Positions 11,979 through 21,610 of a stretch of DNA of 64,000 nucleotides are shown one piece after another (positions within the stretch are counted from its first letter, which is position 1; every line of letters starts with the position of its first letter). Below the pieces are notes generated by a model that was given only the letters and a program-made list of their open reading frames with translations, had not been told where the DNA came from and did no database searches. Both the position numbers and the translations under genes were made by a program. The stretch comes from Gymnothorax reevesii (taxonomy: Eukaryota; Chordata; Actinopteri; Anguilliformes; Muraenidae), in assembly GCA_029721435.1 (NCBI GenBank), contig CM056577.1:27049719-27113718 (forward strand), written 5' to 3'.

Positions 11979-12553
11979 TCATGAGATGATTGTGTCAGCA
12001 GGAACGACCCACATCATCAGCCGAAAATATTGGTGGCCCCACCTGGCCTCGGATGTAGAGGCAGCTGTGTGCTCTTGCTTTAATTGCGCAACATTCAAAA
12101 CACCGCGACAGATGCCTGTGGGTAAACTTAACCCACTGCCAGTACCCCAGCATCCATGGTCACATATCGCAGTGGATTTTGTTATCAATCTACCCTCATC
12201 AGAAGGTAACAAATGTATCGTGGTGTTTATTGATCAGTTTTCTAAATTCTATAAAAGCATGCCTTTTTAACATCTGCATTCTAGGTTGCACGTGTCATAT
12301 TTGAGCAGGTACTCAGAAATTCGGAGAAATCATCTCCGAACGTGGGCCTCAATTCACATCCCCACTGTGGAGGGCTTCCCTCAGGAAGCTGGGAGCCACC
12401 ATCACCCTCACCTCGGGATACCACCCTGAAGCTAATGGGCAGGTGGAGAGAGCCATTTGAAGACCTAGGGAGGTTCCTCCGAGCATACTGCCTTCAGTGC
12501 CAGAGGGATCCCAATACCTGCCCTCGGCGGAGTCCACCCAGAACGCGTTAAAG
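11979..12553 (+). pseudogene. Ty3/Gypsy integrase fragment, frameshifted
   Basis: The plus strand encodes the zinc-binding domain end (RKYWWP, then CSCFNCATFKTPR) and the start of the catalytic core (HPWSHIAVDFVINLP, containing the first catalytic aspartate) in a frame open from 11986 to 12270. After a frameshift the core continues from about 12326 with [11 protein letters not shown] and ANGQVERAI. In the family the second catalytic residue is aspartate in S-D-R-G-P-Q-F, and here it is glutamate. A stop follows directly after the third catalytic glutamate. Reverse transcriptase and LTRs are not seen next to it, so this is an isolated relic. Confidence 0.85.
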
Positions 12554-13555
12554 GCCCGTTGAGATGCCGCTTCTGCTACGATGGAAAATTGGCAGAGACC
12601 GTGGCCAATCGTGGGAAGCGCGAGTTGGCTAGTTAGTTAATGTACACTTACTCAGTCAAAGTGACCACAAAACAAAGAAAAGTTTGATGAAACGAGTGTA
12701 ATTGTGAATGCTCTAGTCATAAATTTGATTTTCTATAATATGCGCAAAATTATTTTCCGGTCGTCTTTTATTGACTCGGTTTCTTTTGTTGCTCAGTAAA
12801 GATGTAACCCTTGTAACGCCTGATTCCGCTATCTCTGAAAGCAGCCTGGGCCGGTACGCGCAAGCGCAGTAAATGGCAAAGACGGATGCGAAAGAAGATG
12901 TTGCAGTTTCATAGTCTTATGCTACGAGTCAACAGTTTATGTTGCGGTTTTTGCAGTTTCGGTAGCGGGGTATTATTTTTCTGTTGCTATTTCTGCGATT
13001 AATGTAGGCATTTCAAAGTTTGTGTGTGCTGAGGCGACGTTTTCTTTGGTAGGCCTGAAGAAGAAGCTCAGCTACTCACAACAAAGCGCCTCATGCTAGC
13101 ATGTGAATGTAGGTGCCCTGACGCTGTGGGGATGGTGTTAGACATTGCTTGGAATGTGACAGACCAGGGCTTGTATTTTTTGTGCTTCTAAATGTCTCTG
13201 TGCTGCGATATATATAGGACCCCTTCCAGTTACAGCATACTACTCTGGGTTTTGTTGAGGTCTTTTCTGATCTCTGCAGATCAATGCCCAGGTTCGCAGA
13301 CAACTAAGTTAGAGAAAAGTTAACATGTATGAACAGAAGTGTATGATAACGAATTGCTGTGGAACTACGGAGAAAATAACGTCGTCATACGACAGTCTCG
13401 CTTGAAAACGCAGATCTGCAAGCACACAACGTGTCCCATTTGTGACACGCTGTGATCTTGTAGATTGGCGCTTTGCCTGTTGCACCGCAGCAATTCAATC
13501 ATTACTTCGGTCTCTAAATTAGTATTTCTCAAACTTTATATCTCAAGGTCTCCCC
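12554..13555. other. No gene recognised
   Basis: The sequence is of mixed composition with only short frames. A 23-codon frame starting at 13327 contains several cysteines but is too short to assign. The region leads up to the TTAA at 13556-13559 that begins the composite element. Confidence 0.3.
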
Positions 13556-13796
13556 TTAAAGCTGCAGTTGGTAACTTTGAGGAGAGAGAGGACTTCGCAC
13601 AAAAATTTGAAAAAAGCAACTTTCAGATCCCTCCCCCTCCCTCTCCACTGCACTCCTCAGACCCTACCCCAGAAAGCTGCCTTGCACGCGAAGGCACGAG
13701 AACTGTTATGCATGCAACTGCGGAGAGATTTTGTATGTTCACATTATGAAAGCGGCCAAGTTGCCGAGGCGAGACGTTTCTGTTGCGAACAGTCAA

Positions 13797-14150
13797 CACT
13801 GCTGGCCAACAAACCGGCGCGTCGTTAGACCTAAAAATTCTGGGGCTAATATCCTTTCTTTTATTGAAAACAAATATTTGGCACTAACATCGCAATATCC
13901 GCCGCCTCAATTTTATGTGTCTGTACCGATGGAGCACAATGCTATATCCCCTGCTTCGCGCTAATTGCGGGGCGAATGATAAAAATTAGTCCTGGCAAAT
14001 TCTAGATGGTTTTCCTTCATTCACACGTTTTCCAATTCAAGTATAATCAAGTGGGTGTCGAAGACACGGCTTCTCTCCACCATGCGATCGTAAAGCGACA
14101 AAATAATGGGCTATATTCAGTACCGAAAAATTATTTGATTATAATTACAC
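13797..14150 (+). repeat. Module copy 1 (direct)
   Basis: This segment aligns by eye with 14560-14800, sharing the blocks CTAATATCC, CTAGATGG, CACGTTTT, ATAATCAAGTGG, CATGCGAT and AAAGCGACAAAAT, and both copies end in ATTATAATTA. A third copy lies inverted at about 16831-17070. It is visibly more diverged from the other two than they are from each other, so the palindrome arose later than this duplication. Confidence 0.7.
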
Positions 14151-14202
14151 TCAACAAAAATATAAACGCAACACTTTTCTTTTTGCTCCCATTTGTCATG
14201 AG
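14151..14202 (+). mobile_element. Tc1-like terminal repeat remnant, 52 bp
   Basis: It begins directly after a TA with CACTCAACAAAAATATAAAC and continues to TTTGTCATGAG, matching the first 50 or so bases of the Tc1-like element at 15001. It stops abruptly at the outer edge of the palindrome arm. The rest of that insertion is missing, so it probably took part in the rearrangement that built the palindrome. Confidence 0.75.
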
Positions 14203-14998
14203 TTGCAGTACTCCGCAGTGCATGTGATGTTACTGTGATGTTGCAGTCGAACTAACGTTAGCTTGTTTCAAATGCTTGGGCTAACGTTACTGGCGTTGTT
14301 TTATTAGAAAGCAGCAGAAAATCTCTTTATGAAGTGACCTGGCAGTCTTATCAGTTGTGTTGTTGTCCTTATAAATATGTGTAACGTTTTTGTGTTCTCA
14401 AAGCTAAATGCTGACATACATGATTTACTGGCCATTCAGCTGGATTCACAACAGTTTCTGTACTCAAAAAACGGGTAACTTACTGAAATAAGTGTGCGCT
14501 GGGTTTTTAATGAATAAATACTGCTGTAGATTACTTTTCATGTCGACATTATTTATTTCTGCTTGTCTGTTGGCAGGCGTGTCGTTGGACATGAAAAATC
14601 CGGAGCTAATATCCCTCCTTTTTTTTGAAAATAATTAATCCTGGCTAATTCTAGATGGGTTTCTTTCTGTTATTAACACGTTTTTCAATTCACGAATAAT
14701 CAAGTGGCAATCGAAGAGACAGCTTCTCTTCCTCATGCGATCTAAAAGCGACAAAATATTGGGCTGCACTCAGGACAGAAAAATAATTTAATTATAATTA
14801 TGTCTATGCACCTGTACTCAGCGACGGAATTTCAGACTAGTTAGTGGTTTCGTCCGTTTACATTTTCCAATCGGAAAACTGTCTATTTTTTTTTACTACG
14901 AATTGAGTGACCATGCTGCAAAAACAGGTGTATGTACTTGTCGCCGGAATTAGCTGAAGAGTTATGAAATGCCATCGCCGAGTGATGGTGCATAGACA
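14203..14998 (+). repeat. Left arm of a long palindrome
   Basis: It is the reverse complement of 16632-17423, with only scattered mismatches and small indels along about 790 bp. The outer edge reads TTGCAGTACTCCGCAGTGCA here, and its complement closes the right arm. The inner edge is a 198 bp sub-element at 14801-14998. No open frame is conserved across the arm. Confidence 0.9.
14801..14998 (+). repeat. 198 bp TA-flanked sub-element, left copy
   Basis: It starts TGTCTATGCACC and ends GGTGCATAGACA, so it has its own terminal inverted repeats. These extend imperfectly through a GGCGATGG or AGCGACGG block. It is preceded and followed by TA. It looks like a small MITE of its own, present in both palindrome arms (right copy 16632-16830). 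Confidence 0.7.
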
Positions 14999-15000
14999 TA

Positions 15001-16629
15001 CACTCAACAAAAATATAAATGCAACACTTTTGTTTTTGCTACAATTTGTCATGAGATGGACTCAAAGATCTAAAATTCATTCCAGATACACAATATTACC
15101 ATTTCTCTCAAACATTGTTCACAAATCTGTCTAAATGTGTGATAGTGAGCACTTTTGCTTTGCTGAGACAATCCATCCCACCTCACAGGTGTGCCACATC
15201 AAGATGCTCTTCAGACACCATGATTAGTGCACAGGTGTACCTTATACTGCCCACAATAAAAGGCCACCTTGAAATATGCAGTTTTTGCTTTATTGGGGGT
15301 CTGGGGACTCAGAACCAGTCAGTATCTGGTGTGACCACCATTTGCCTCATGCAGTGCAACACATCTTCTTCGCATAGAGTTTATCAGATTGTCAATTGTG
15401 GCCTGTGGAGTGTTGGTCCACTCCTATTCAATGGCTGTGCGAAGTTGCTGGATATTAGTGGGAACTGGTACGCGCTGTCGTATACGCCGGTCAAGCACAT
15501 CCCAAACATGCTCAATGGGTGACATGTCCGGTGAGTATGCTGGCCATGCAAGAACTGGGACATTTTCAGCTTCCAAGAATTGTGTACAGATCCTTGCAAC
15601 ATGGGGCCGTGCATTATCTTGCTGAAACATGAGGTGATGTTCATGGATGTATGGCACAACAATGGGCCTCAGGATCTCATCACGGTATCTGTGTGCATTC
15701 AAAATGCAATCAATAAAATGCACCTGTGTTCTTCGTCCATAACAGATGCCTGCCCATACCATAACCCCACCACCACCATGGCCACTCGATCCACAAAATT
15801 GACATCAGCAAAGCACTCACCCACACGACGCCACACACGCTGTCTGCCATCTGCCCTGAACAATGTAAACTGAGATTCATCCGTGAAGAAAACAACTCTC
15901 CAACATGCCAGACGCCATCGAATGTGAGCATTTGCCCACTCAAGTCTGTTACGGCGACGATCTGGAGTCAGGTTAAGACCCCGATGAGGACGACGAGCAT
16001 GCAGTTGAGCTTCCCTGAGACGGTTTCTGACAGTTTGTGCAGAAATTCTTTAGTTATGCAAACCAATTGTTTCAGCAGCTGTCTGAGTAGCTGGTCTCAG
16101 ACGATCTTGGAGGTGAACCTGCTGGATGTGGAGGTCCTGGGCTGGTGTGGTTACACGTGGTCTGCGGTTGTGAGGCCGGTTGGAGGTACTGCCATATTCT
16201 CTGAAACGCCTTTGGAGATGGCTTATGGTGGAGAAATGAACATTCAATGCCCGAGCAACAGATCTGGTTGACATTCCAGCTGTCAGAATGTCAATTGCAC
16301 GCTCCCTCAATGCTTGCGCCATCTGTGGCATTTTGCTGTGAGACAAAACTGCACATTTCAGAGTGGCCTTTTATTGTGGACAGTCTAAGGTACACCTGTG
16401 CACTAATCATGGTGTCTGATGAGCATCTTGATGTGGCACACCTGCGAGGTGGGATGGATTGTCTCTGCAAAGCAAAAGTGCTCACTATCACACATTTAGA
16501 CAGATTTGTGAACAATATTTGAGAGAAATGGTAATATTGTGTATCTGGAATGAATTTTAGATCTTTGAGTCCATCTCATGACAAATTGTAGCAAAAACAA
16601 AAGTGTTGCGCTTATATTTTTGTTGAGTG
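15001..16629 (-). mobile_element. Tc1-like transposon with long TIRs, family B
   Basis: The element is 1629 bp, flanked by TA at 14999-15000 and 16630-16631. Its ends are CACTCAACAAAAATATAAA and the complement. The terminal inverted repeats are unusually long, matching well over about 300 bp inward on each side (15001-15290 against about 16345-16629). It carries one transposase gene on the minus strand with only a few breaks, so it is the best-preserved transposon in the window. It sits exactly on the axis of the surrounding palindrome. Confidence 0.93.
15319..16346 (-). pseudogene. Tc1-like transposase, family B, nearly intact
   Basis: Starting at the ATG at 16346 (or an internal ATG seven codons later) the frame gives an N-terminal helix-turn-helix region (ALRERAIDILTAGMSTRSVA, then a linker rich in arginine), then the DDE domain. 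The first catalytic aspartate lies in FFTDESQFTLF, the second in FQQDNARPH, and the glutamate in SPDMSPIEHVWD. I see three lesions: a TAA stop just after IGLHN near 16050, a one-base frameshift around 15780-15800 in a run of GGT units, and a TAG stop after RTAIE at about 15424. The natural stop is the TGA at 15319-15321. All three catalytic residues are retained. Confidence 0.9.
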
Positions 16630-16631
16630 TA

Positions 16632-17423
16632 TGTCTATGCACCATCACTCGGCGATGGCATTTCATAACTCTTCAGCGAATTCCGGCGACAAGTACATAC
16701 ACCTGTTTTTGCAGCATGGTCACACAATTCGTAGTAAAAAAAAAATAGACAGTTTTCCGATGGGAAAATGTAAACGGACGAAACCACTTACTAGTCTGAA
16801 ATGCCGTCGCCGAGTGCAGGTGCATAGACATAATTATAATTAAATTATTTTTCAGTCCTGAGTGCAGCCCATTATTTTGTCACTTTTAGATCGCATGAGG
16901 AAGAGAAGCTGCCTCTTCGATTGCCACTTGATTATTCGTGAATTGAAAAACGTGTTAATAACAGAAACCCATCTAGAATTAGCCAGGATTAATTATTTTA
17001 AAAAAAAGGAGGGATATTAGCTCCGGATTTTTCATGTCCAACGACACGCCTGCCAACAAACAAGCAGAAATAAATAATGTCCACATGAAAAGTAATCTAC
17101 AGCAGTATTTATTCATTAAAAACCCAGCGCACACTTATTTCAGTAAGTTACCCGTTTTTTGAGTACAGAAACTGTTGTGAATCCAGCTGAATGGCCAGTA
17201 AATCATGTATGTCAGCATTTAGCTGTGAGAGCACAGAAACGTTACACATATTTATAAGGACAACAACACAACTGATAAGGCTGCCAGGTCACTTCATAAA
17301 GAGATTTTCTGCTGCTTTCTAATAAAACAACGCCAGTAACGTTAGCCCAAGCATTTGAAACAAGCTAACGTTAGTTCGACTGCAACATCACAGTAACATC
17401 ACATGCACTGCGGAGTACTGCAA
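16632..17423 (-). repeat. Right arm of the long palindrome
   Basis: This is the inverted partner of 14203-14998. It contains the right copy of the 198 bp sub-element (16632-16830), the inverted module copy 3 (about 16831-17070) and a unique part shared with the left arm. It ends at TACTGCAA; beyond that the sequence no longer matches the left side. Confidence 0.9.
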
Positions 17424-17608
17424 CAATAACAAGACTCTGGCTAATCGAACTGCGACTGTGCTTGTAAGGGACGTTCACTCGCTTATTTGCAGAACGAAGA
17501 TAAATTGATGCTGGTTAGGGCTGAGGTTAGTTTGGTGAGCATGTCAGCAACACCAACTCGCTTATTTGCAAAGCAAAAATGAACCAACAAATAAAGCAGG
17601 GGTTTACC

Positions 17609-17786
17609 TGTCAAGGAGAAAAGTCGCAAACTCTGCATCAGGTTTTAATCCTTCCAGATCACAGAGTTCCTTCCACTTCTAAAAATCCACTCCAATGTTC
17701 ACTCTGGTTTTATCCTGGGTTTTGTTAAATTCTTTCTCTTGTGCTTTTTTTTCTTCTGGCTTCCTTTTTTTATTTGTCTTAGCCAT
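17609..17786 (-). pseudogene. Degenerate first exon of a transposon protein
   Basis: From the ATG at 17786 the minus strand reads MAKTNKKRKPEEKKAQ, then TRVNIGVDF, a TAG stop, then KWKELCDLEGLKPDAEFATF and LLD, and reaches a GACAG/GTAAAC splice-donor-like site at about 17609. A basic lysine-rich start followed by an R-V-N-I-G and K-W-x-E-L pattern with L-K-x-D-A-E is, to my recollection, seen in predicted proteins of fish repeats, but I cannot name the family. One nonsense codon replaces a residue between F and K. It lies near the right end of the 13560-18156 composite, reading inward, as expected for its transposon-encoded gene. Confidence 0.5.
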
Positions 17787-18397
17787 GTGTGTGGTTTCTG
17801 GTTACGGAGGCATTGGTATTGTTTTCCTCGCTGATGGTTCTAAGCTCCTGAACCCGCTCTAGGAGATTTGAACTTGACTGAGCACTGGCGTGAACTGAGG
17901 AGGAAGGGGAAAGGGGCTGTCTGCAGCGCGTGCATGTGCACTGTTTGACGGCTGTCAGGCACCATCCTGGCTCTAATTGGTTCTTTTTGGTCGGTCCGAA
18001 CGATTCTTTTAAATTGCAGTAGGAGCAAGTTTAGGTGGGTTTAAAGGAGCATTTTTAATTATAGAGTAATAGTTTTATGTAATACTGTCTGTACACAGTG
18101 ACAGTTTTAGCAAAAATGACAAAAAGTTACTTTTCTAAAACTTACCAACTGCAGCTTTAACTATGACAAATGTAGGTATTTCACCCTCCCAATCAGAATA
18201 GAGTACTTGGAATTATTATGATACAATCATTTTAATTATATAATGATAAACACTTGCTTTATATAAATGTGTAGTAGCTAGTTGAATCAAACTGTTGTTT
18301 TTCGTTATTATGGGGATCGAAACCCAGGTTTTCCCGCAGCGCTTCATAGTTAGGGCGGCCGCCTTGACAACAAATTCCCCCCGCCTTCACTACGTCC

Positions 18398-18636
18398 CCC
18401 GGGGGAAAAAAAAATAAAAAATTCTGCTGTATCAATGAATGCATACACAGTAAAATAAGGCCACATCGTGATGAGGCCGAATAGCGGCCGGCATTTGTTG
18501 ATTAAATATGTTACTGCGCCATCTGTCACTTGTTGCTACGCCAACATTATTTTTTTGTATCTGGAAGAAGCTAATTATCTGGATATACAATAACTTCTCG
18601 TTGTTGTGGGAAGGATATGTGGAGGTAAGACAATTA
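18398..18636 (+). repeat. Unclassified repeat, copy 1
   Basis: It matches 19176-19441 over about 215-250 bp, with shared blocks AAATAAGGCC, GATGAGGCCGAATAGCGGCC, TTGTTGCTACGCCA and GGAAGAAGCTAATTATC. Both copies begin after CCGGG plus an A-run. The spacing and orientation (direct, about 780 bp apart) are compatible with a tandem duplication or with paired ends of an unrecognised element. Confidence 0.75.
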
Positions 18637-19175
18637 AGTAATTGGGAGATATAATACCAGGTACGGGACGGCCTACAGTAAAGATGGCATGGGAAAAAAA
18701 AACCCAATGGAGGACAAGAGAAAGTCCAGGGGTATCAATCGACTTCTAGAATGACAGAGAAAATCACGGCCCTAAAAGATGGCCATGCAGCGATTTTGAC
18801 TGGTGATGTAGTTGATGCCATCAAAGACGTGGGAAAAAGAGTCGAGCAGCCGAAGTAATGGGTATAAGACCCATTATAAGCTCAAAAAAGGGATGTCCAT
18901 AGCATTGGAAAAATATCTAAATGGTGAGGGGCATGCCTGGACGGCCCGTCTACATGACATGGGTCACCAACCAGATACTGTTAGCAAGGCTGCCAACTCT
19001 CACGCATTCGGTGCGAGATTTAGTGGCATACAGCACAGGAACGTGAATATATCAGCAATTATTCAATCAATGCAATGCATGAGTTTCACAATCGTTCAAA
19101 CTGTTTAAATGAAATAAGACCATTTCAAACATTTTTTTGAAATTCCGTTGCTTCCAATGCATGTGAAACTGATAA
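18637..19175 (+). other. Segment between the two direct repeats
   Basis: It contains a 35-codon frame from the ATG at 18751 and a 98-codon frame at 18812-19108, neither with a recognised motif. At about 18990-19060 the text TGCCAACTCTCACGCATTC appears, and a diverged inverted version occurs at about 20385-20480. The segment may be the interior of an unrecognised transposon. Confidence 0.3.
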
Positions 19176-19441
19176 TCCTCCGGGAAAAAAAAATCTGCTG
19201 CATCCACGAATGCATACGCAGTAAAATAAGGCCGCATCGCGATGAGGCCGAATAGCGGCCGGCATCTGTTGATTAAAGTTGTTACTGCGCCAGCTATCTA
19301 TCACTTGTTGCTACGCCATCATTATTTTTTTGTATCCGGAAGAAGCTAATTATCCGAATATACAATAATTTTTGTTATTGTATATTCTTGTATTGTATTA
19401 TATTGTATATACTTATGGAAGGACATGTGGAGATAAGATAA
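19176..19441 (+). repeat. Unclassified repeat, copy 2
   Basis: This is the direct partner of 18398-18636. It has an extra TATTGTATAT-rich insertion near its end (about 19375-19415). The sequence just before it (TTCCGTTGCTTCCAATGCATG to CTGATAATCCTCCG) recurs in direct orientation at about 20300-20340. Confidence 0.75.
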
Positions 19442-19639
19442 TTATTCATCTAAACTAAACATTGTTTAAAATTAAACATAAACTAATAGTGTCTCCTATC
19501 AATTGCTTGCCCACATAGTCTATTTCATTAAGATATGCTATATGCAATTCGTATTCTTTCTTATCAAGGCTACCGATGTGTTTGTGCGTGGCTTTCTGCC
19601 ATGTTTGACAATTGCACGTGGTTTTCTCTTGTGTACAGT

Positions 19640-19718
19640 AATGGATGGGAAAAAGCAGTCAAAAATATCAGGATACTTTATTCAAAGAAGCCGGCCTACT
19701 TCACCATCTGTGCGTAAT
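19640..19718 (+). pseudogene. Possible transposon-derived start exon
   Basis: A 26-codon frame starts MDGKKQSKISGYFI and ends at a TAG, followed a few bases later by a weak ACAAG/GTATTG donor-like site. A basic start followed by I-S-x-Y-F resembles the first exons of some transposase genes (K-K-Q-x-x-I-x-x-F-F type), which is a weak analogy. I cannot assign a family. Confidence 0.2.
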
Positions 19719-19741
19719 TAGATCTCGTAATTACAAGGTAT

Positions 19742-20658
19742 TGTGTATATTTTTTTTTATCCTGTGAATGCAATGCGCTTCCATATATAATACCGTTCTT
19801 CTCTCCCGAAATATAACCACAACCGCAAAGCATTTGGGGAATTGAAGTCAAAACAGATAACATACATTTTCCGTTCTTTCATTGATTTTCGTCTAACCCT
19901 TAGAGATGGTTGTGCGCATTTTACAAGTTTTTTTTTTATTTTGGATAATTTTCGCTGTGGTCATGCATGTATCATGAATTTTGGTAAGATTGAGTGTTTT
20001 TATTCTATCTTGTTATTTCCAGCTGTAGCTCTTAGAGTAAGGCTAAAATACACTGTGTACAAGCGATACACTTAGACTGTTAAGCGCAATAAATGCGCCG
20101 TTGAAACCCAGAAACCCATTCAAACTGCAATTTTTTTATCTCACTTCCATGAAAGCATAATACATGCATTTTATTATATCTGCGTGTCGATCAATAAAGT
20201 TACTAGACTGTTGACTTTGTCACTTTGTTATTGCACTTTAACTGTTTTGTTTATTTATTAAGAGTAAATAAACATAGACTGTTGCCGCCATTTTTTGCAA
20301 TTCCGTTGCTTCCAACGCATGTGAAACTGATAATCCTCCGCACACAAGGACTTCCAATTCCACCTGAGAATCTCTTACAAAAGTGCTGATTGAATAATTG
20401 ATGACTGCAGCACAGGAAGGTGAATATGCCTCTTAAACTCAGGCTGAATGCGTGAAAGTTGGCAGTGCTGTACTGGGAATGTGAGGTGCTCTGGATCAAA
20501 TGAGGTCCCAGCAGCAAGTTGGGTCACTTATCAGGTGTGATATCCCTTGTTCCACCGAAAAGTAACTAGAACCCCCAGATTAAATGAACTTAACAATTTA
20601 CTGGCTAAGGGCAATAGATAACATACTTCTATTCAAAACTGTTGCTTTAATAGTGCCA
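19742..20658. other. Repeat fragments without a gene
   Basis: Apart from the direct-repeat piece at about 20290-20340 and the inverted piece at about 20385-20480 noted above, I see no recognisable feature. The composition is AT-rich. Confidence 0.35.
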
Positions 20659-20815
20659 CAGGGGTGTCAAACTAGTGCCACGGAGGGCCAAGAGGCTGCA
20701 GGTTTTCATTCCAACCGAAAACTCCACCAGCTGATTTCACTGATGTCACCCGGTGGAGTTTTTGGTTGTAATTAAAACTTGCAGCCTCTTGGCCCTCCGT
20801 GGCACCAGTTTGACA
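20659..20815. mobile_element. Foldback hAT-like MITE
   Basis: The left half (CAGGGGTGTCAAACTAGTGCC and the following GGAGGGCCAAGAGGCTGCAG block) is the reverse complement of the right half (GCAGCCTCTTGGCCCTCC to AGTTTGACA), around a short centre with CCACCAG and CGGTGGAG. The start CAGGGGTGTCAAACT is typical of hAT-derived fish MITEs. The right terminus has decayed (TGACATAC instead of TGACACCCCTG), so no clean target duplication is seen. Confidence 0.75.
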
Positions 20816-21249
20816 TACAACGTATGCGCACTTGCGGCAATGGGAGTATTTTGCCAGGATAAAATGACCAACAGAAAGACGTTTTTTTTTCAGCAGCCGA
20901 GTCATTGTTTAAAAAATGCAAAGACTCTCTAGAAGAAGTAAAAAACTCTTTGTTACGTCACGCGGCTCAGCTGCTAAGCAATTTTCACACTACTGTGTTT
21001 CTCGGCTAAAGCGCAATTAGGTGTAATTATTTTCAAAACATAACGTTATGTGCTCAAGTGAATGTTAGATTCTTCATATTATCATTTTCATTGACTCAGA
21101 ATGAGTCTCTATGAGAGAATTTGTAATGGTGGAAAAATAGTGGAAATTCATTGATCAATCTCAAAGTCACAATATATTACATGGTGATAATATCACCCTC
21201 TAAAAATATGATGAAGGATTTCGGAAACATATATTTGCTGAAATAACAT
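20816..21249. other. No gene recognised
   Basis: AT-rich sequence with no motif I can identify. Confidence 0.4.
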
Positions 21250-21610
21250 ACATAACATTACATGAATGGCAAGAACAGGCCTTTCAGCCCAACTAAGCTT
21301 GCCATTTTCTTTATACTATTTTGAATATATTCCTTCAGATACTAAATGACTCAATGGTATCTAGCTTTCAGTCAAGCCTGCTCTTGAAAACCCCCAAGGT
21401 CTCTGCCTCAACAATATGGTCAGGCAAGCTATTCCTCATTGAAATTACTCTTTGGGTGAAGAAATATTTCCGAATATCAGTGCTAAATTTACTTTTGGTC
21501 AACTTCCATTTGTGACCCCGAGTTCTACTCACAACACTTGGTCGAAGGAATCCTACATAATTCACTTTGTTAATCCCTTTAACATATTTAAATATATGCT
21601 GGCCCAGAAG
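21250..21610 (-). pseudogene. Non-LTR retrotransposon 3' end
   Basis: The minus strand at 21565-21368 encodes the tail that follows the reverse transcriptase in many CR1/Jockey-group LINEs: RGHKWKL, then RKYFFTQRVISMRNSLP, then a V-E-A-x-x-x-x-F-K-S-R-L-D ending. The family normally has W-N-S-L-P, and here the tryptophan is replaced by methionine-arginine context (M-R-N). The catalytic domain itself is missing, as usual for 5'-truncated LINE copies. The exact clade is uncertain. Confidence 0.7.

Larger units (their letters stand above)
13560..18156 (-). mobile_element. Composite TTAA-flanked transposon, 4.6 kb
   Basis: Both outer ends are matching inverted repeats, AGCTGCAGTTGGTAAC at the left and AGCTGCAGTTGGTAAG read inward from the right. 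Both are directly flanked by TTAA, at 13556-13559 and 18157-18160. TTAA duplication is used by the Kolobok and piggyBac superfamilies. AGC ends fit Kolobok-like elements better than the CCY start of piggyBac; that step is inference. Inside are a degenerate exon at 17609-17786, three copies of a 230-350 bp module, a long palindrome, and a later Tc1-like insertion at 15001-16629. Without the Tc1 the element would be about 3 kb. Confidence 0.7.

Noticed and set aside
11979..12553. Gypsy integrase as the internal part belonging to solo LTR copy A (10466-11469)
   Set aside because: The probable orientation of the LTR is opposite, and the LTR has its own closed target duplication, so the fragment lies outside that insertion.
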